In this document: positions 48,675 to 61,128 of the stretch, in pieces
Position numbering within the stretch: the stretch's first letter is position 1
Layout of the letters: each line of letters opens with the position of its first letter
Origin: Armillaria gallica
Taxonomy: Eukaryota; Basidiomycota; Agaricomycetes; Agaricales; Physalacriaceae
Length of the DNA: 64,000 bases
Reading direction: 5' to 3'
NCBI GenBank assembly: GCA_037576215.1
Contig: JBANDB010000020.1
Span: forward strand, 124,001 to 188,000
Made by a program: the position numbers and the translations under genes
Notes under the pieces: model-generated
The model's database searches: none
Told to the model about the DNA's origin: nothing
The model's input: only the letters and a program-made list of their open reading frames with translations

Positions 48675-48890
48675 AATATCAGGAATCCTCACTACTCATC
48701 CGACGCCGTTTTATTCATTCGTCCGATGTCAAAGGCTGCACATACAAGGAGTCAGGACTGCCCTGTAAGCGGAAGAGGGCATTTGTCCGGTTCATTGACC
48801 TCAGGGGCATTGTTATAGGTATCATCAACGAAGACAATGGTCGCTAAATCTGGTCAACAGGCAAGATATATACTGTGTCCCAGACACATT
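48675..48890 (-). pseudogene. Deleted fragment of the gene family at 63116-64000
   Basis: The sequence matches the C-terminal part of the minus-strand gene at the window's right end. TTTTATTCATTCGTC..ATG is followed, after a deletion, by CCTGTAA..GGAAG, CCTCAGGGGC, TTGT-ATAGGTATCATCAACG, GCGAAATCTG-like and AAGATATATA-like words in the same order as 63110-63510. At least two internal deletions (about 180 and 30 bases) relative to that copy leave no reading frame. Confidence 0.6.
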
Positions 48891-51001
48891 AAATAAGGAA
48901 ATATGGAAGGCAAATTGGCATCTTGAATTTTGATTCTATTTTGACTCGCCCAAAATAGTCGCCACCCAGCTATTGGTGCGCCAGGGACCCCAGCAATAGT
49001 CTACATCTCTCTTTCAGCAGATGTTCCAAGTGGTAAGATAATAGGATGGACCAAGGAGACACTGATCGAAATAGATGACACCATAAACAATGGGATAATC
49101 GGCCAAATATCTGGCGCAAAACTGTCCAACCTCACCCAAGCCTTGGCTTCAACAGATAAAAAACGTCAGCGTAAAACAACCCTCCAAGGCCTCGCAGTGG
49201 CCAGATGGAACGAAGCTGGGGACATGGGCATCTTTCCGACCAAAGCGGAAATCTGGTCATCTCTACTATACAACGAGTGAATGTGAGACCCCCACTCTCA
49301 TTGGCTACACAACTCGAGCTTTTCATTGGTTCTTCTATTTTAGGCCTGATTTCCATCATGTGTTCGTTCTTCTCCCTCCATGTCGAGGTAACATTTTTTT
49401 CTGTCCTTTACATTCTTCACGTTCAGCCTTCCTTGCGATACCTCACTGTATTTATGCCATTTTGTCTCAAACCATACTGGATTATGGGGAGAAGAATTCC
49501 AAGAACTTAGAAGCCCTGAATTTCGGTCCTGGAAGTATGTCTTCGATATTCAGAAACAGTATTTACTTCGATATTCCCAGCAGTTCTGTGACTGGTTTCG
49601 ATAGCTCTTCATGTTGAGCTTGCTATTCTCGGGCGTCAAGCAGCTTGCAGCTTGCGGTTCTGTGGGTGCGCGACTCAGTGCTATGATGATTATATATCTC
49701 CTCTCCGATCAACATGAGATTCCTCCCTCCCTTCGTCAAAGTGCATTCAGCCCTGACTCACTGATATATGAGAGCCTGGTCTCTGTGAACAGTTCTTTTC
49801 CGTCAAGACAATTGTCATTCACCAAGCAAGCACAGGATGGTCGAGAAAGGGCGAGGTAGAGAGGAATTAGGAGATACGCAGTGATGGGGCAGGGAAGATG
49901 ATGGTATATGCGTCGGGTATGGTAAGCACTCCCCGTTAACTCACATTCATAGGTGCTAATCTTAGCCAGGCAGCTCTCTCCTTCAAGTGACTACTCGAAG
50001 TATCAAGTATCAACTTTTGTCAATGTACCGACACCATCAAAGCAGCATTGTTGGATGGAATTTCACCCCGACGCAACATATTGTCATCTGAGCTAGCCCT
50101 AGACAGCGTGAAGATGGGGAAGTGATGGCCGCAATGATGCAATAACTTGGGAGGAGGATGGCGGGAGATAGCAGCATGTGCAGCCTGGAACCGTAAGTCA
50201 CTCTAATCATCTCACCAACTGCATGCATTGACGCCCCTCCGTAGCTTAATCTCATTCCTTCTCATTAACGTGACTCCTTCTCAGGCGCAAGCACCAAGCA
50301 TCATGCTTCAAGTATCCATCATGGTCTACAAAACCGATGAACTCTTTTTACCGGGGCAGCGGTTTTGCCCAAAACTTCAAAGGGGTCTGCAAATGTGGAT
50401 TTCTGGGAGTGGGAAAAGTTTATGTTCTACTTGGCTCCGGAGTCTTCTGGGATCTCCTCATATGTTACAGGTGTCACGCTACACCACAGCTATAGTCAAT
50501 CAATGCTCTCCGTCGCCGTGAAGAAGGCTACCTGCCTGGTTTTGCTCTGTAGAGCATGAAGCGCTGCCAGTGACAGGTGTGTTGCTCCGGCAGTTTTATG
50601 ACCAAACTGCATACTGAACATCCATCCGTAGAAATTATTTTGTTTAATTATATAGCACGGCGAGCAAAGAAGTAGCGTCGAAGGGCATCATGACAACGCG
50701 GAACTTTGAGAACAATTGACTGGTAAGGGCCAATATGTATGAAGGTATGCCATGCCAAGCTGAAACTGTCAAGGACTGTCAATTAGCCATTATAGCTACT
50801 ACCCGTGAAGCCAACAACAGGCATGGGATACATCGAGTGTCATTCTTCTTCCTACTTTTGGAATATACATCTTACTCGCCATTGCTATTATATGCCATCC
50901 AAGCTGTTATCTCTTTATTGCATATAATGATACTATGTGTTTTGATGTATTTTACCCGAAAAATACAACACTTCACGGGTCCCCACTAGTCCTATACATC
51001 A
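48891..51001. other. Gene-poor stretch
   Basis: Frames such as 49205-49510, 49611-49859 and 50228-50521 have no motif. GCAGCTTGCAGCTTGCGG at about 49639 is a short tandem word. No repeat family was assigned. Confidence 0.3.
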
Positions 51002-51590
51002 AAAGACTTGCGGAAAGTGGTCCAAATCTTCCTGTGGAAAACAACACACAACGCATATAAAATTGGGCAGTACTGGGACCACATCCCGAATTATGAACAC
51101 TGGGGCATCTGCCCAATCTGCAGAGTCCCGGAGACAATCAAGCACATCCCCCGAACGAAAGCAAATATGGGACCTAACTAGGAAAGGACACAGATCGATC
51201 CTTCCGAATTCTGGCACCTGAATGTTGGGGATCAGTTCGTTCCCAGTATAGATGTGCGCGGTGTCGAGCCAATAGTATTGCGCTTGGCTGAGCTCTGCAA
51301 ACACATGAGGATGTACACTACGGTACAAATATTTTACTAAAACTTTCTACACATTTCCTACTTTTTCTTCCTCAATAAGCAAGTTCGGCAAGATGCTGGA
51401 TTGCCATATTCCAGCACTGAAGCTGCTTCAAGTCCTCATCTGGAAACTCCGATGCGAGAGACAAATCGAAAGGGAAGACAACCCAGAGTGAAGGTTCAAC
51501 AAAGACAAAGTTGAAGGGCCCAGATGACTCAGGATAATGAGTCAGCGCTTCCAACAGGACAGGATGAAATCAGATTCAGACCAAAAGTGA
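51002..51590 (+). pseudogene. Non-LTR retrotransposon tail (reverse-transcriptase-linked C-terminal region)
   Basis: The plus strand reads FLWKTTHNAYKIGQYW, IPNYEHWGICPICRVPETIK and then, after broken sequence, LIWKLRCERQIE followed by NKD, MSQRFQQDRM. This HNA..G..W....CP.C...E...H...LIWK.R.ER order is the zinc-knuckle-like C-terminal segment seen after the reverse transcriptase and RNase H domains in many agaricomycete retroelement proteins. Several frames and stops are involved, so it is a dead 3' fragment. No reverse transcriptase core was found upstream. Confidence 0.58.
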
Positions 51591-52558
51591 GGTGAGAAAA
51601 AATGATCCTCGAACCCTGGAATGGGTTGATCTTCCAAACTAATGGAGAGGATTTACAGAATGACTGGATCCGGACTTCCGGGGTTTTAGTGGGTAACAGC
51701 TCTCACCGTCGCAGACGGAATAAATAATGAGCCTGAGCTCCACACTGCCCTGTTCTTGTGCATTGACGCTCGTGAGTTCACGCATCTCTCTCATGCATCC
51801 TATTATCTTTTTTTGGTGGTGCTACGTCGAATAGCCTGTTAACAAAGTTAATCCACTATCGTTTGCAAGAGGGCAGGGCATTTCACCCCGCAGTAAGAGA
51901 AAAAGGACCACCCAAGGAAATGTTCTGAGCCCAACCAAAGGTGGGCACAGTGAATTTCGCGCTTACCCGATCCATTCGCTGCATGTGTGCGTGCGGCACA
52001 GATGTGCGTTTTCGCCTGTTTTCGCATTCCTTGTCGTTTTGGTTTCTGTGTGTAGCAGCTGTGGCCTATCCGCTGCACTAACATGCATATCATGATCTTT
52101 ACTTGATCGTACACTGATACCATCAGCCATGCGCCAGTCCTTTGATGTCTGAGGGGAACCATGGGTGACCCTGGATTTTTTTTTTGAGAGCCACGACACT
52201 CCGCAGTTCAGCTTAATCATACACATATTGGTGCAGCTGCCGTATTTTAAACGACCTTTTGTCCCTTTGTCGGCGTTCTTCCTCAAATGAACCCTGCAAA
52301 GAACAAACTCTCAGGAAGCAATTCAAGTTGGAGGAAAGAAGTAAATGAGAGACCCATGAACAAGAGATCAAATACATTAGCAGAATGCATTGTAATACAA
52401 AGTCACAGCACTGAAAAAAAGATGTTGAAGATTTGTTAACATGTCAATAAGAACGAACAACCCTATTGTCCACCCAAAGCAACTAAATGCGGTTGACTAT
52501 ATCCATGCGATTCTATACAGATCATCAGGTCAAATGGCAAAAGCATGAAGAAGGATTC
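51591..52558. other. No gene identified
   Basis: Overlapping minus frames at 52162-51848 and 52286-51963 lack motifs. A T run and an A-rich stretch (52370-52450) lie downstream of F-box-like gene 4. Confidence 0.3.
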
Positions 52559-53937
52559 CTACTTGTTGTAAGGAACATATTCTTTGAAGGGACCAAGTTG
52601 AGTGTATTCAATGGCTTTGTGTACTCCGAGCTGTTGTGCTTCCATTAGGTCACAACACTGGGTTTCGATGAGATGCTTCCACTTTGTGGGACCTTTGCGT
52701 ATATACAATGATTGCAGATTACTCGGGGTAGCTGCATAGGGTGTGTGATCGATCGATAATATCCAGAACGTGACTGTGCAACAGCTCAATTGAGCTATAT
52801 CATGATCAAGCATTGCCCAAAAATCGCCTGTCTGAATGTTGCTTGAGTGTTCGTCTATGATAAGATTGAACTGTAGTGTTTGCAGTCGTGGTAAGATCGA
52901 GCTGTGCTTCATAGAGTCGAACCACCACGTAAGGACCGGTATGTAAGAGGTATCCTTTTGAATCACAATTTCAATCACGATGGATTGGACACTTGTTGGA
53001 ATTTGGAGTAACTGGCTGGTCGATTCCCCTCCTGTAACAGCAACTAAGTCATAGAATTTGAATAGAGACAATATCACTCACCGTCGTTGGTTACAGCAGA
53101 CTGTTGTGAGCTGTTGCACCATTCAGGCACTAAGAAAACCTTCAACAGTCACACACATTCACGCCTATGAAGAAGGCATTCTCGTAGGGCACAGAGATCA
53201 CCTCGCCTCGACAACTCGACCGCAACCTGCCCCCACGTACAGCTGAATACAAAGGGCATGCACAGAAGCCGGTCCAAGTCAACCGCTCGGCCGACTTTGG
53301 CATCTGACTCCATAGAACTACGTCGGGAAAGGCTTTGTCTAGGCCGTGTTGGAATGCGTTTGAAATGGTACTGGCGGACACAATCATTACCGTCGATTCT
53401 ACCCGGCATGTCTGTGATGACAGTGTTTTCCGTACCAAGTTCCGTCCAGCCCAGACACAGACGCAGCAATTTGCAAAAGCCATTGACGTCCAAGGTGACA
53501 TTGAAAAGTAGAACGTCACGCATGTGGGTCATTGGCACAGGTCTATCAAGCACCTCCGCAGAAATGACCACGGGCCGCGAGCCTTCCAAATACAAGAAAA
53601 GTGTCTTTACAGCAGTCAGATGAGATAGTTTGTGGATGTCTGGTATGTGTTTGGTATCCAGGGCCAAAATTTGGACGAAGGAAGATAACTTGTGGTTCTT
53701 GCTGAAAATAATGAGGAGGAGATCGTAGGATGAAGGGTCGTAACGAATAAAGCGAAAGAGACGACGCCTAGTCGGGGAGTAAAAATTCTTTATGTGGGAA
53801 CACAAATGAAGCAGGGCAGTGTAATAGGAAGGATGATCCAGCCGCACAAACTCGAGTATGAGGTCTGAAACTTCTTCAGGTACACTGAGGACTATTTCAG
53901 TATATTCAGGTACCAAAATGGAGTAACGGACCTGATC
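52559..53937 (-). pseudogene. F-box-like protein 4, one in-frame TGA
   Basis: The minus strand starts near 53937-53916 (no convincing ATG; the frame is open upstream). It reads VPEEVSDLILEFVRL, then LLHLCSHIKNFYSPTRRRLF, a typical agaricomycete F-box-like start, and a leucine-rich region. The frame meets TGA at 53149-53151 and stays open in the same frame (LLKVFLVPEW) to a GT-AG intron at about 53080-53031. It continues in phase as GESTSQLLQIPTSVQ to the stop at 52559. The nonsense codon sits where an arginine would fit. An overlapping frame at 53519-53142 is also open, so a frameshift near 53340 cannot be excluded. It lies just upstream of Helitron 2 in the opposite orientation. Confidence 0.6.
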
Positions 53938-54219
53938 ATTGGTAAAAATGCGAAAGTAAGTATCTAACGTCGATGTGGTGAAGGATGGAGTTGGATGCGG
54001 CGTGATAGCAGTTGCTAGCTGGAGTTTGAACTGAGTTTGTATGCAACTGGCATTCGCTGCCTTTGGGGTTTACAGCTATTTGCATACAACTTGACAGTCA
54101 GGGGGGTTTTCGTCATAATGACACCCACCCCATAGAATAGAATACAGTACTTAGCACACTAGAAACCGTTCCGCACGCCTCAGCCAGGTGCCCACTTATT
54201 AGCCTACGACACGTATACA
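53938..54219. other. Spacer between F-box-like gene 4 and Helitron 2
   Basis: No supported gene. The Helitron 5' terminus may lie here, but a diagnostic TC end at an A/T target could not be told from chance. Confidence 0.3.
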
Positions 54220-57200
54220 AGCACCGATACTTATTGCCACGTAGTCACTAAAGTCATATTGCCAGGCTTGTCTCGGCCACGGTACTGCCTCCTCAGGCAC
54301 GGGTACTTGCGGCTGTGATAGGAATAATGTTTGTCCAAGGGGCATCAAAATGAGAGAGTTACCAAAATTGTTCCATGTTCGAAGGGTGCGTGTATATGAC
54401 ACGCTGCAATGGCTTAAAAACAATAACCCTTTGTATCAAGATGTCATTATTTCTGACAATACGTTGTCACAGCTGCCTGAAGAGGGAGCGCCAGATGAGC
54501 TATTATCCACTGTTCGAACATCTAACGATGTTATGGGACTATCCGCAGAACAAGATAGCTACGTGCCTGATCAAGATGGATGGAATTCACTAGGTACGCC
54601 CAGAGTTTGTTTTCTCGTGATCCCAAGTACTCATCACGATACAACTCTGATTAATTTGTTAGCAAATGAAAGGGGTTTTGTACCAGTTGTAGGAAGCAAG
54701 ACGCGGCCAGATCCAATGACAGAACCAGGTAGCTATTGCTCCCGTCCAATAACACTAAGCACTAATACTCTGCAGACACTTTTCTTCTGCATTCGAACGG
54801 TATAATAGACGCAAATGGCGACGATATCGCAGATACAGACATCATGGTGCATGCCTTGGCAAACCTTGGTGGCACTGAAGCAAGCAAGCAGGCTTCCACC
54901 TGAAGATAAATATTTTATCAGGAGAGGCAGCACCTTTATAAACGAATATGCGAGGATAAACACGGAGACCGGCGAACGAACGGACGGAGGTCCTGGAAAT
55001 CCTAACCATTTATTGGGTGCCTTTCCCTGGTTATTCCCTTATGGCTGTGGTGGCTTCGAAGTCGATCGAAAATGCAATGTACCTTATGAGGTCCATGCAA
55101 GATGGGCACTATGCTATGTAGATCGTTGATTTCGGAGGGATTACCATTTCGTTTTTCAGGTGTATGGCGTAATGCATAAACGAAAAATATGCAGGTCCGC
55201 TTGCCTACAAATTAAGCGGTCCAGTTTCCTTCATCATCAAGCAGCTATAATGACCATTACACCCGACATCTTAAAGAAAGCGAGTGAAGAGGAAGCTAGC
55301 CACCAACCCTTCTCGCATCCTGGTGTCCGTGCGCTTCGTAAGCAGCTTTCTGCTGTGCGAGTACGCGTTCCAGGAACAGACGAATCCAGAAGAAGTATCC
55401 GATCGAAGATTTGGAGCACTAATCTGGTATTCAACCCTCCTAATCTGTGGATAACCATCAATCCTTTGGACACTCATGATCCCGTTGCACAAGTTCTAGC
55501 GGGGGAGAATATAGATCTTGGTAACTTTGTTAACACCGTGGGTCCAAATGCTCAGACAAGAGGCCGCAACATGGCATCAGACCCGTTCGCCGCTACACAG
55601 TATTTCCATATTTTTATCAATGCCATTTTACAGGAATTGTTCGGCATAAAAGGCGTAACATTGGGAGCGCCCGTGTCAAGAAAAGAAGGGATTTTTGGAT
55701 TTGTCAACGCTTACATCGGCGCCGTGGAATCTCAGGGCAGAGGAACCCTTCATCTGCACGTTTTACTGTGGCTGAAGGGAGCGCCTTCCTCTCGGATTAT
55801 GGTAGAAGCGTTGCTGTCTGCCGCCTTCAGAGAGAAGATGAAGACGTTTATCAGATCCAATATAACAGCAGACATTGATGGTGCGTGTTCAGACGACATC
55901 GAGAACATGAGGAAAGGCACAGCAGTATCTTACGCAAGGCCATTTCATCCTTTGGAGCCAAACTACGAAGTCAAAAGAAAAGCAAGGCTAACAACAGTTG
56001 CGCATACTGTCCAGTATCATCTATGTTCGATGACCACATGCATTAAAAAAATAAAGAAGGCAGGCCTGCATGTAAGAGAAGAGCGCCATTCCCTATGTCT
56101 TCAGATGCATGGGTTCTTCCAACTGGCGAATGGAGTCCCAAACGACTTTCACCTAAAATGGTTGCATGGTGTCCGGATTTGTTAGAATGTCTGAAGAGCA
56201 ATCAAGATATTAAAATCATCACAAATGCTGTCGACACCAAAGACATTACTTAGTACATCACAAATTATGCAACAAAAAAACAGGCACTGACATGGAACAT
56301 GTCTGCAACATTGGCATGCACACTTGCATTCGAGATGGAGGCGGATAGTAAAACAATGGAATGTCGGGATCTTGGGAAGAAGTTGGTCCAGAAGTTTTCG
56401 CACGCAATGAACAAAGACCAAGAGTTCAGCATCTGTGAAGCGATATCCCATGTAATGGGATGGGGAGACCGCTTCATTTCTCATCACTTTGTCCCTGTGT
56501 ACTGAGACGCCGTGAGTGCAGCAATACAAGATTCGTATCCCCAGGTTAGAGAAAAGCGGTAAGCAATGGTTCTCCTCTCAGGATGCAGCCTGAAATAATT
56601 TACTCAACTTCTACAGGGCATACACCGAAGAACTCGCCCGAGATTCCAATGGGACCATGACAGAAAGCCACAGTGAAGAAGTGACCATGCCAATCGAGTT
56701 TGTAGGTGGCGAGGTCAAGTTAAAGGATCAGTTAAGAGAGTATTCCGACTGAGGGGATGCCTTAGAGAATCTATCGTTTATGGATTTTTTCAGCGAAACA
56801 TACGACGGTGATTATCCAAAAGGTACCGGGCGGAGTCAACGTGTCCCATACAAAGAGGGAACAGGACATGGAAAGAGATGTAGAGTCATACGTGGACGTG
56901 GACATGAAACGATTGTTCAATTTGTGGGAACGTGGTTCCCCAGAAGAGACAGACCGGACCGGCACGAGTACTACTGTGCTTCCATGCTGGCGCTTCTAAA
57001 GCCGTGGAGATCAATGAAGGACCTGAAATCAGACAGGGAATATTTCGCAGATGCCTGGCGAACATTTTCAGCGAATTTGACAGCTAAGCAGATAGACATA
57101 GTGGACAATATACGGTACTTCCACAAAGCTTCAGACCACGCGTGTACCTCGAAAAGAAGCATGGTTGATGGTGCTTTACTCAACATTGCAGGAGATCCTC

Positions 57201-59182
57201 TCCCCGAACAATGTGAACAAGACACACATCAGTCGCATTCCAACCAAGAGTTTACAGAGGCAGACATAGAAATAGCTGAAGCTTCCAGGCATCTATTTCA
57301 TGAAGTTCAGTTTGGATTCGATGCCATGGACAAAGCAGATGCAGCCAACATATTCAAAAAGCCTCTAGTACACACTGCGTTGGCAGGAATTTCGCGAATT
57401 GCCGATACGGACGAGGTTTTGTGCCTTTGGGAGTGGAATAAGATATTAAAGTCTATCTCAAGAAACAAGGAACTTGTGCGAGGCCACAGAACACAGGATA
57501 GAAGTCGAGAACTGTCACAGGCATTGCCACATCGTTCAGAAGATCCAGAACCGGGAGGAAGCAAGGAACTGCCACGTGTTGAAGACCGTGGCCAGCGACC
57601 GCTGTTGCAGATCCTAAACGAGGAACAACGACGAGCACATGATATCATTGAATGTCATCTGAAGGCATTCCTAGCACATAAAAACCTGAAACCATTGTAT
57701 ATGTTAGTTCAAGGACAAGGCGGTACGGGGAAAACAGTTTTGATTAATGCCATTTCCGAAACATTTGCCTATCACGGTGCCGAGAATATGCTTGCCAAAA
57801 CAGCCACATCCGGGGTGGCAGCAAGTCTCATTGGTGGGCAAACTGTTCATTCATTTGGCGGAATACCAATCAAAACAGGGAAAACAGATGAATGGTAGTA
57901 CTCAAAAAGTAGCAAGGTCATCGTTAACAAAAGAAAGGCGAATATCGAAGGAAAACAATATTTGGAGATAGACGAGTGCTCAATGATGACCAAAGACATG
58001 CTCGCCTTGGTATCTGCGCTACTGTCAAAGGAGAAGTCTCATCATGGCGAGGATGATGGTGTGCTGCCATTTGGAGGGAGGAGTGTGATTCTATTCGGTG
58101 ATTTTCATCAGTTTCCTCCAGTGGGCAACCCTTCTGCTGCTTTGTACGATTCAAGAACCAACAGCGAGCGTTCCAACATAGGATGGTCCTTGTATCAACA
58201 ATTTACAACGGTTGTGACACTAGTAAAACAGAACCGTGTACAAGACAAGGGATGGAATGCCCTTTTGAACCGTCTTTGGGTGGGAGCATGCACTGCCAAA
58301 GATCTACGAGAACTCGATGAACTTGTCTTGAAACCTGACGAAGGCTTGAATTTCTCCACCGCACTGTGGAGCGAAGCAATACTAGTCACCTCTTGTCACG
58401 GGCCAAAGGACCAGTGGAACCAAGCAGCTCTACGCCGACATTGTTGTATATCAGGTCAGCGGCTATATACCTGTCCTGCTGAAGACACTGCAGGGCGAAG
58501 CAGAGTGGAACTCACCATGGAGGAGAAGGTAACGGTTGCGAGCATGCGTGCAAAGCAAACTGCGAGGCTGGATCACAAGGTACAAATAGCCATAGGTATG
58601 CGTGCTATGGTCTTGATAAATATCGCAACGGAAGCGGACATTGCAAATGGTACCCGTGGCATCATCCTTGACATCATCCTTGACAGTTGAGAGACGATCC
58701 TGGAAAGTTCAGCCATGGAGGTAAAATTGAAATATCCACCGGCAGCCATCATATTTAAACCAGATGTGCCATCTGATGACTGTAATTTTCCTGGTCTAAC
58801 GAAGGGCTTGATTCCGATAATTCCTAGTGAAGGTGGATTCACCATTCACCTACAAAACGGCTCTACCATGCGTGTTCATCGTCGACAGCTCGCACTGACG
58901 CCAGCTTATGCCTTTACTCACCACAAGTGTAAAGGACAGACTATCAAATATGTGATTGTTGACCTAGGAAAGCCTCCTAGCGGAACTTTGGATCCATTCA
59001 ACGCGTACGTGGCACTGTCTAGAAGCCGAGGGCGAGGGACGATACGACTGTTAAGAAGAGGGGAAAGCAATCTTTTTACTACACACCCCTCAGTCAACGA
59101 ATTAAAAAGGGAGGACGAGAGATTGTACAGACTTTCAGAAATGACTCGACAGAAATTCGAAGAAGGGCTATACCATTGGTGA
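54220..59182 (+). pseudogene. Decayed Helitron 2: Rep-helicase transposase
   Basis: In order on the plus strand: a DUF6570-like tail (WLKNNNPLYQDVII, 54415), a PWLFPYGCGG motif (55027), a Helitron N-domain, the HUH motif QGRGTLHLH (55733-55759), the Y2 motif YITNY (56254-56268), a linker, the Pif1-type helicase with Walker A GQGGTGKT (57713-57736), DECSMM, FGDFHQFPP and the final FTHHKCKGQT and YVALSRSRG motifs, with a stop at 59180-59182. The N-terminal cysteine region is missing. Damage: frameshifts near 54893 and 56135, and stops at 55127 (TGA), 56251 (TAG), 56503 (TGA), 56750 (TGA), 57896 (TAG) and 58688 (TGA). Introns with GT-AG ends lie at about 54728-54776 and 56554-56617. No peptidase-like C-terminal domain is present, so this is a different Helitron lineage from Helitron 1. 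Confidence 0.9.
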
Positions 59183-59190
59183 AAACAATA

Positions 59191-59701
59191 CAGGGAGGGT
59201 CAGAGTAGACGATTATGGAGTCGCTTTTGGATGGCATGATCGTGGGAATAAGCATAACGCAGCGATTCTCAGATAAGATCAGGTTCTTGCTTGTTTCTTC
59301 CCTAGTACATACTCGCTCAAGCTCAATTCTTCTCTATTACGTCCAGTATTAGCATCTCCATAGAAATTATAACATATTCAAGCTCTTAGTCATGGATAAA
59401 CGGGAGCATAGACTTTGGTAAAGCTTGGATATACTGTACGTTTAGTACTTGGTTAGCTAATTTCACTGAATCTCAAATGACAGGCTGAAGACTTGATTAG
59501 AAGATAAATAAATCAAACAAACGGGAGTGTGTTGTAAATCACAAGTGGAGAGATGGACATAATCGCTGCTATAACCGACAGAGGACAAAGGACAGTCAGA
59601 ATGGATGATCATCCTACAATTATGGACTATAATCGGCACCAAAAGCGATTCCGCAATCACCATCATAATAATCGTTATAATCATCTACTCTGACCCTCCT
59701 G
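59191..59701. mobile_element. 511-bp inverted-repeat element (MITE-like)
   Basis: The left end CAGGGAGGGTCAGAGTAG (59191) and the reverse complement of the right end CAGGAGGGTCAGAGTAG (59701) agree except for one base. Both continue with GA-GATTAT and, after a ~23-base insertion on the right side, TCGCTTTTGG. Nothing inside is coding. It begins 9 bases after the Helitron 2 stop codon. No target duplication is clear. Alternatives are a structured Helitron 3' region or an independent non-autonomous DNA transposon. Confidence 0.6.
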
Positions 59702-60152
59702 AACATGTACAAACACGTCATACCTGATCGAGATCGCGGACCTACGATCAAATATGACGCGATCGTTCAGCAGGAGTCTCGGTCGGTCTATCGATCACTT
59801 CGTGATCAATCGAGCAATGCATTGCACGGCTCGTATCTGGCACGGAAAAGGTTTTATTCACGTTCATACACACGCTCTCGAGTCCTGTGACAACCCAATG
59901 TTCTATAAGCAAGCCAAGAAAACAGTGTATACTCTCTTGTCACTATAGAATTCAACATGAATTGTCCGTGTAACCTCCTGGAGCTCCTTGGGTAAATGGG
60001 CAATAATTGCAACTTAAATATTTATTAATAATCGATCTTCAATCAATCGAAGTTCACATCACACTATTGTTTCAAAAGTTTAAAAGAGACAATACCCATT
60101 CTCCATCCCTCCAACCTCCTCTCATAGTGCTTTTCAACTTCCCCTCATCACC
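59702..60152. other. No gene; short palindromes
   Basis: GATC words are dense at 59725-59810, including the hairpin GATCACTTCGTGATC at about 59795. The last 100 bases are pyrimidine-rich and lead to the ATG at 60153, in a CACCATGG context. Confidence 0.35.
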
Positions 60153-60945
60153 ATGGCTAGAGACAGCAATTCCAAGGTAGGAAGTGACCGCGAAAGACGA
60201 CTAGAGAAGGATCTTCACACATATACTTGCAGGGACAGCATCCAACACGGTTCTCAGCAAGATTAGCTCTGAAGCGCCGTTCTGAAACTCCAATCCCTGC
60301 TTTGACTTCACCCGCTCCCCCACCGGGCATCGGTACGATTCAAAAAGGTCTATTACCTGTGCACCCAGATTGATCACTGAAAGCAGGTTCGAGGACAAGG
60401 CAAACAAAAATCAATCGAATATCAACGGGCCGCTGCAAGCTGAGGCAACGAGTCGAAGTTGTGGATGTACGTGTACTGTTGACAACCATACGAGTCACCG
60501 CGTATTGACGCGTGCATGCAGATATCGTCCAACACCACCGTCGAAAGGATGGGAAACAGCACTGTTTATGCTCCTAGTCATACTGTAACTTCCATCGTTC
60601 CCGTTCCAATCATGGGTATGGTTTTACCAATTCTATCACCTTGACATTCGGGTTAATCAAGACAAAAACAGGTTTGAAGACAGAACAAATGAAAAACAAT
60701 GGAGACCCATCAATTGGTGGCAAGCCGAGGCAACAAGTAAACGTCACAAATGTAAGCGCTGCTTACAATACGAGGCATTGTGTATTGATGCAAGAATACA
60801 GATTGGTGGCTCTTCTATCGTACATGCATTGTTTGATGCATTCGAAGGGACTAACGATGACACCGCGAATACGGACGAGGATGTCAATCCCGGTGACACT
60901 GAGGTAAAAGAGTGTCCTGCTCCTGGCGAGGGTTCTGGTTGAAGG
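60153..60945 (+). pseudogene. Small gene with duplicated zinc-cluster-like exon, probably decayed
   Basis: Exon 1 (60153-60176, MARDSNSK), a GT-AG intron to 60232, exon 2 (60233-60332, QHPTRFSARLALKRRSETP) and an intron ending at 60386 are well formed. After that the exon beginning FEDKANKNQ at 60388 occurs again as FEDRTNEKQ at about 60676, each preceded by an acceptor and followed by an AEATS motif. The second copy carries CKRCLQYEALC, like half of a Zn2Cys6 cluster; the first has lost this spacing. The FED frame is one base out of phase with exon 2, so either the 81-residue alternative frame is used or the gene is broken. Function unknown; a DNA-binding role is only suggested by the basic and cysteine motifs. 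Confidence 0.35.
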
Positions 60946-61128
60946 CAAGGTAACTTCACACTTGTATCTAGAATGTACTACAATGTTCCTTGCCTCTCGT
61001 GCTTACTCAGCGACTCTCGGCACGATGCTGGATTACTCTTTCTAGAGCTTTCCAGCAGAATCGTACACGAAGTTTCAGTTTAAAAAGCTGTAGTACACTA
61101 TTGAACCTGGCACTGCATACCTCAAACA

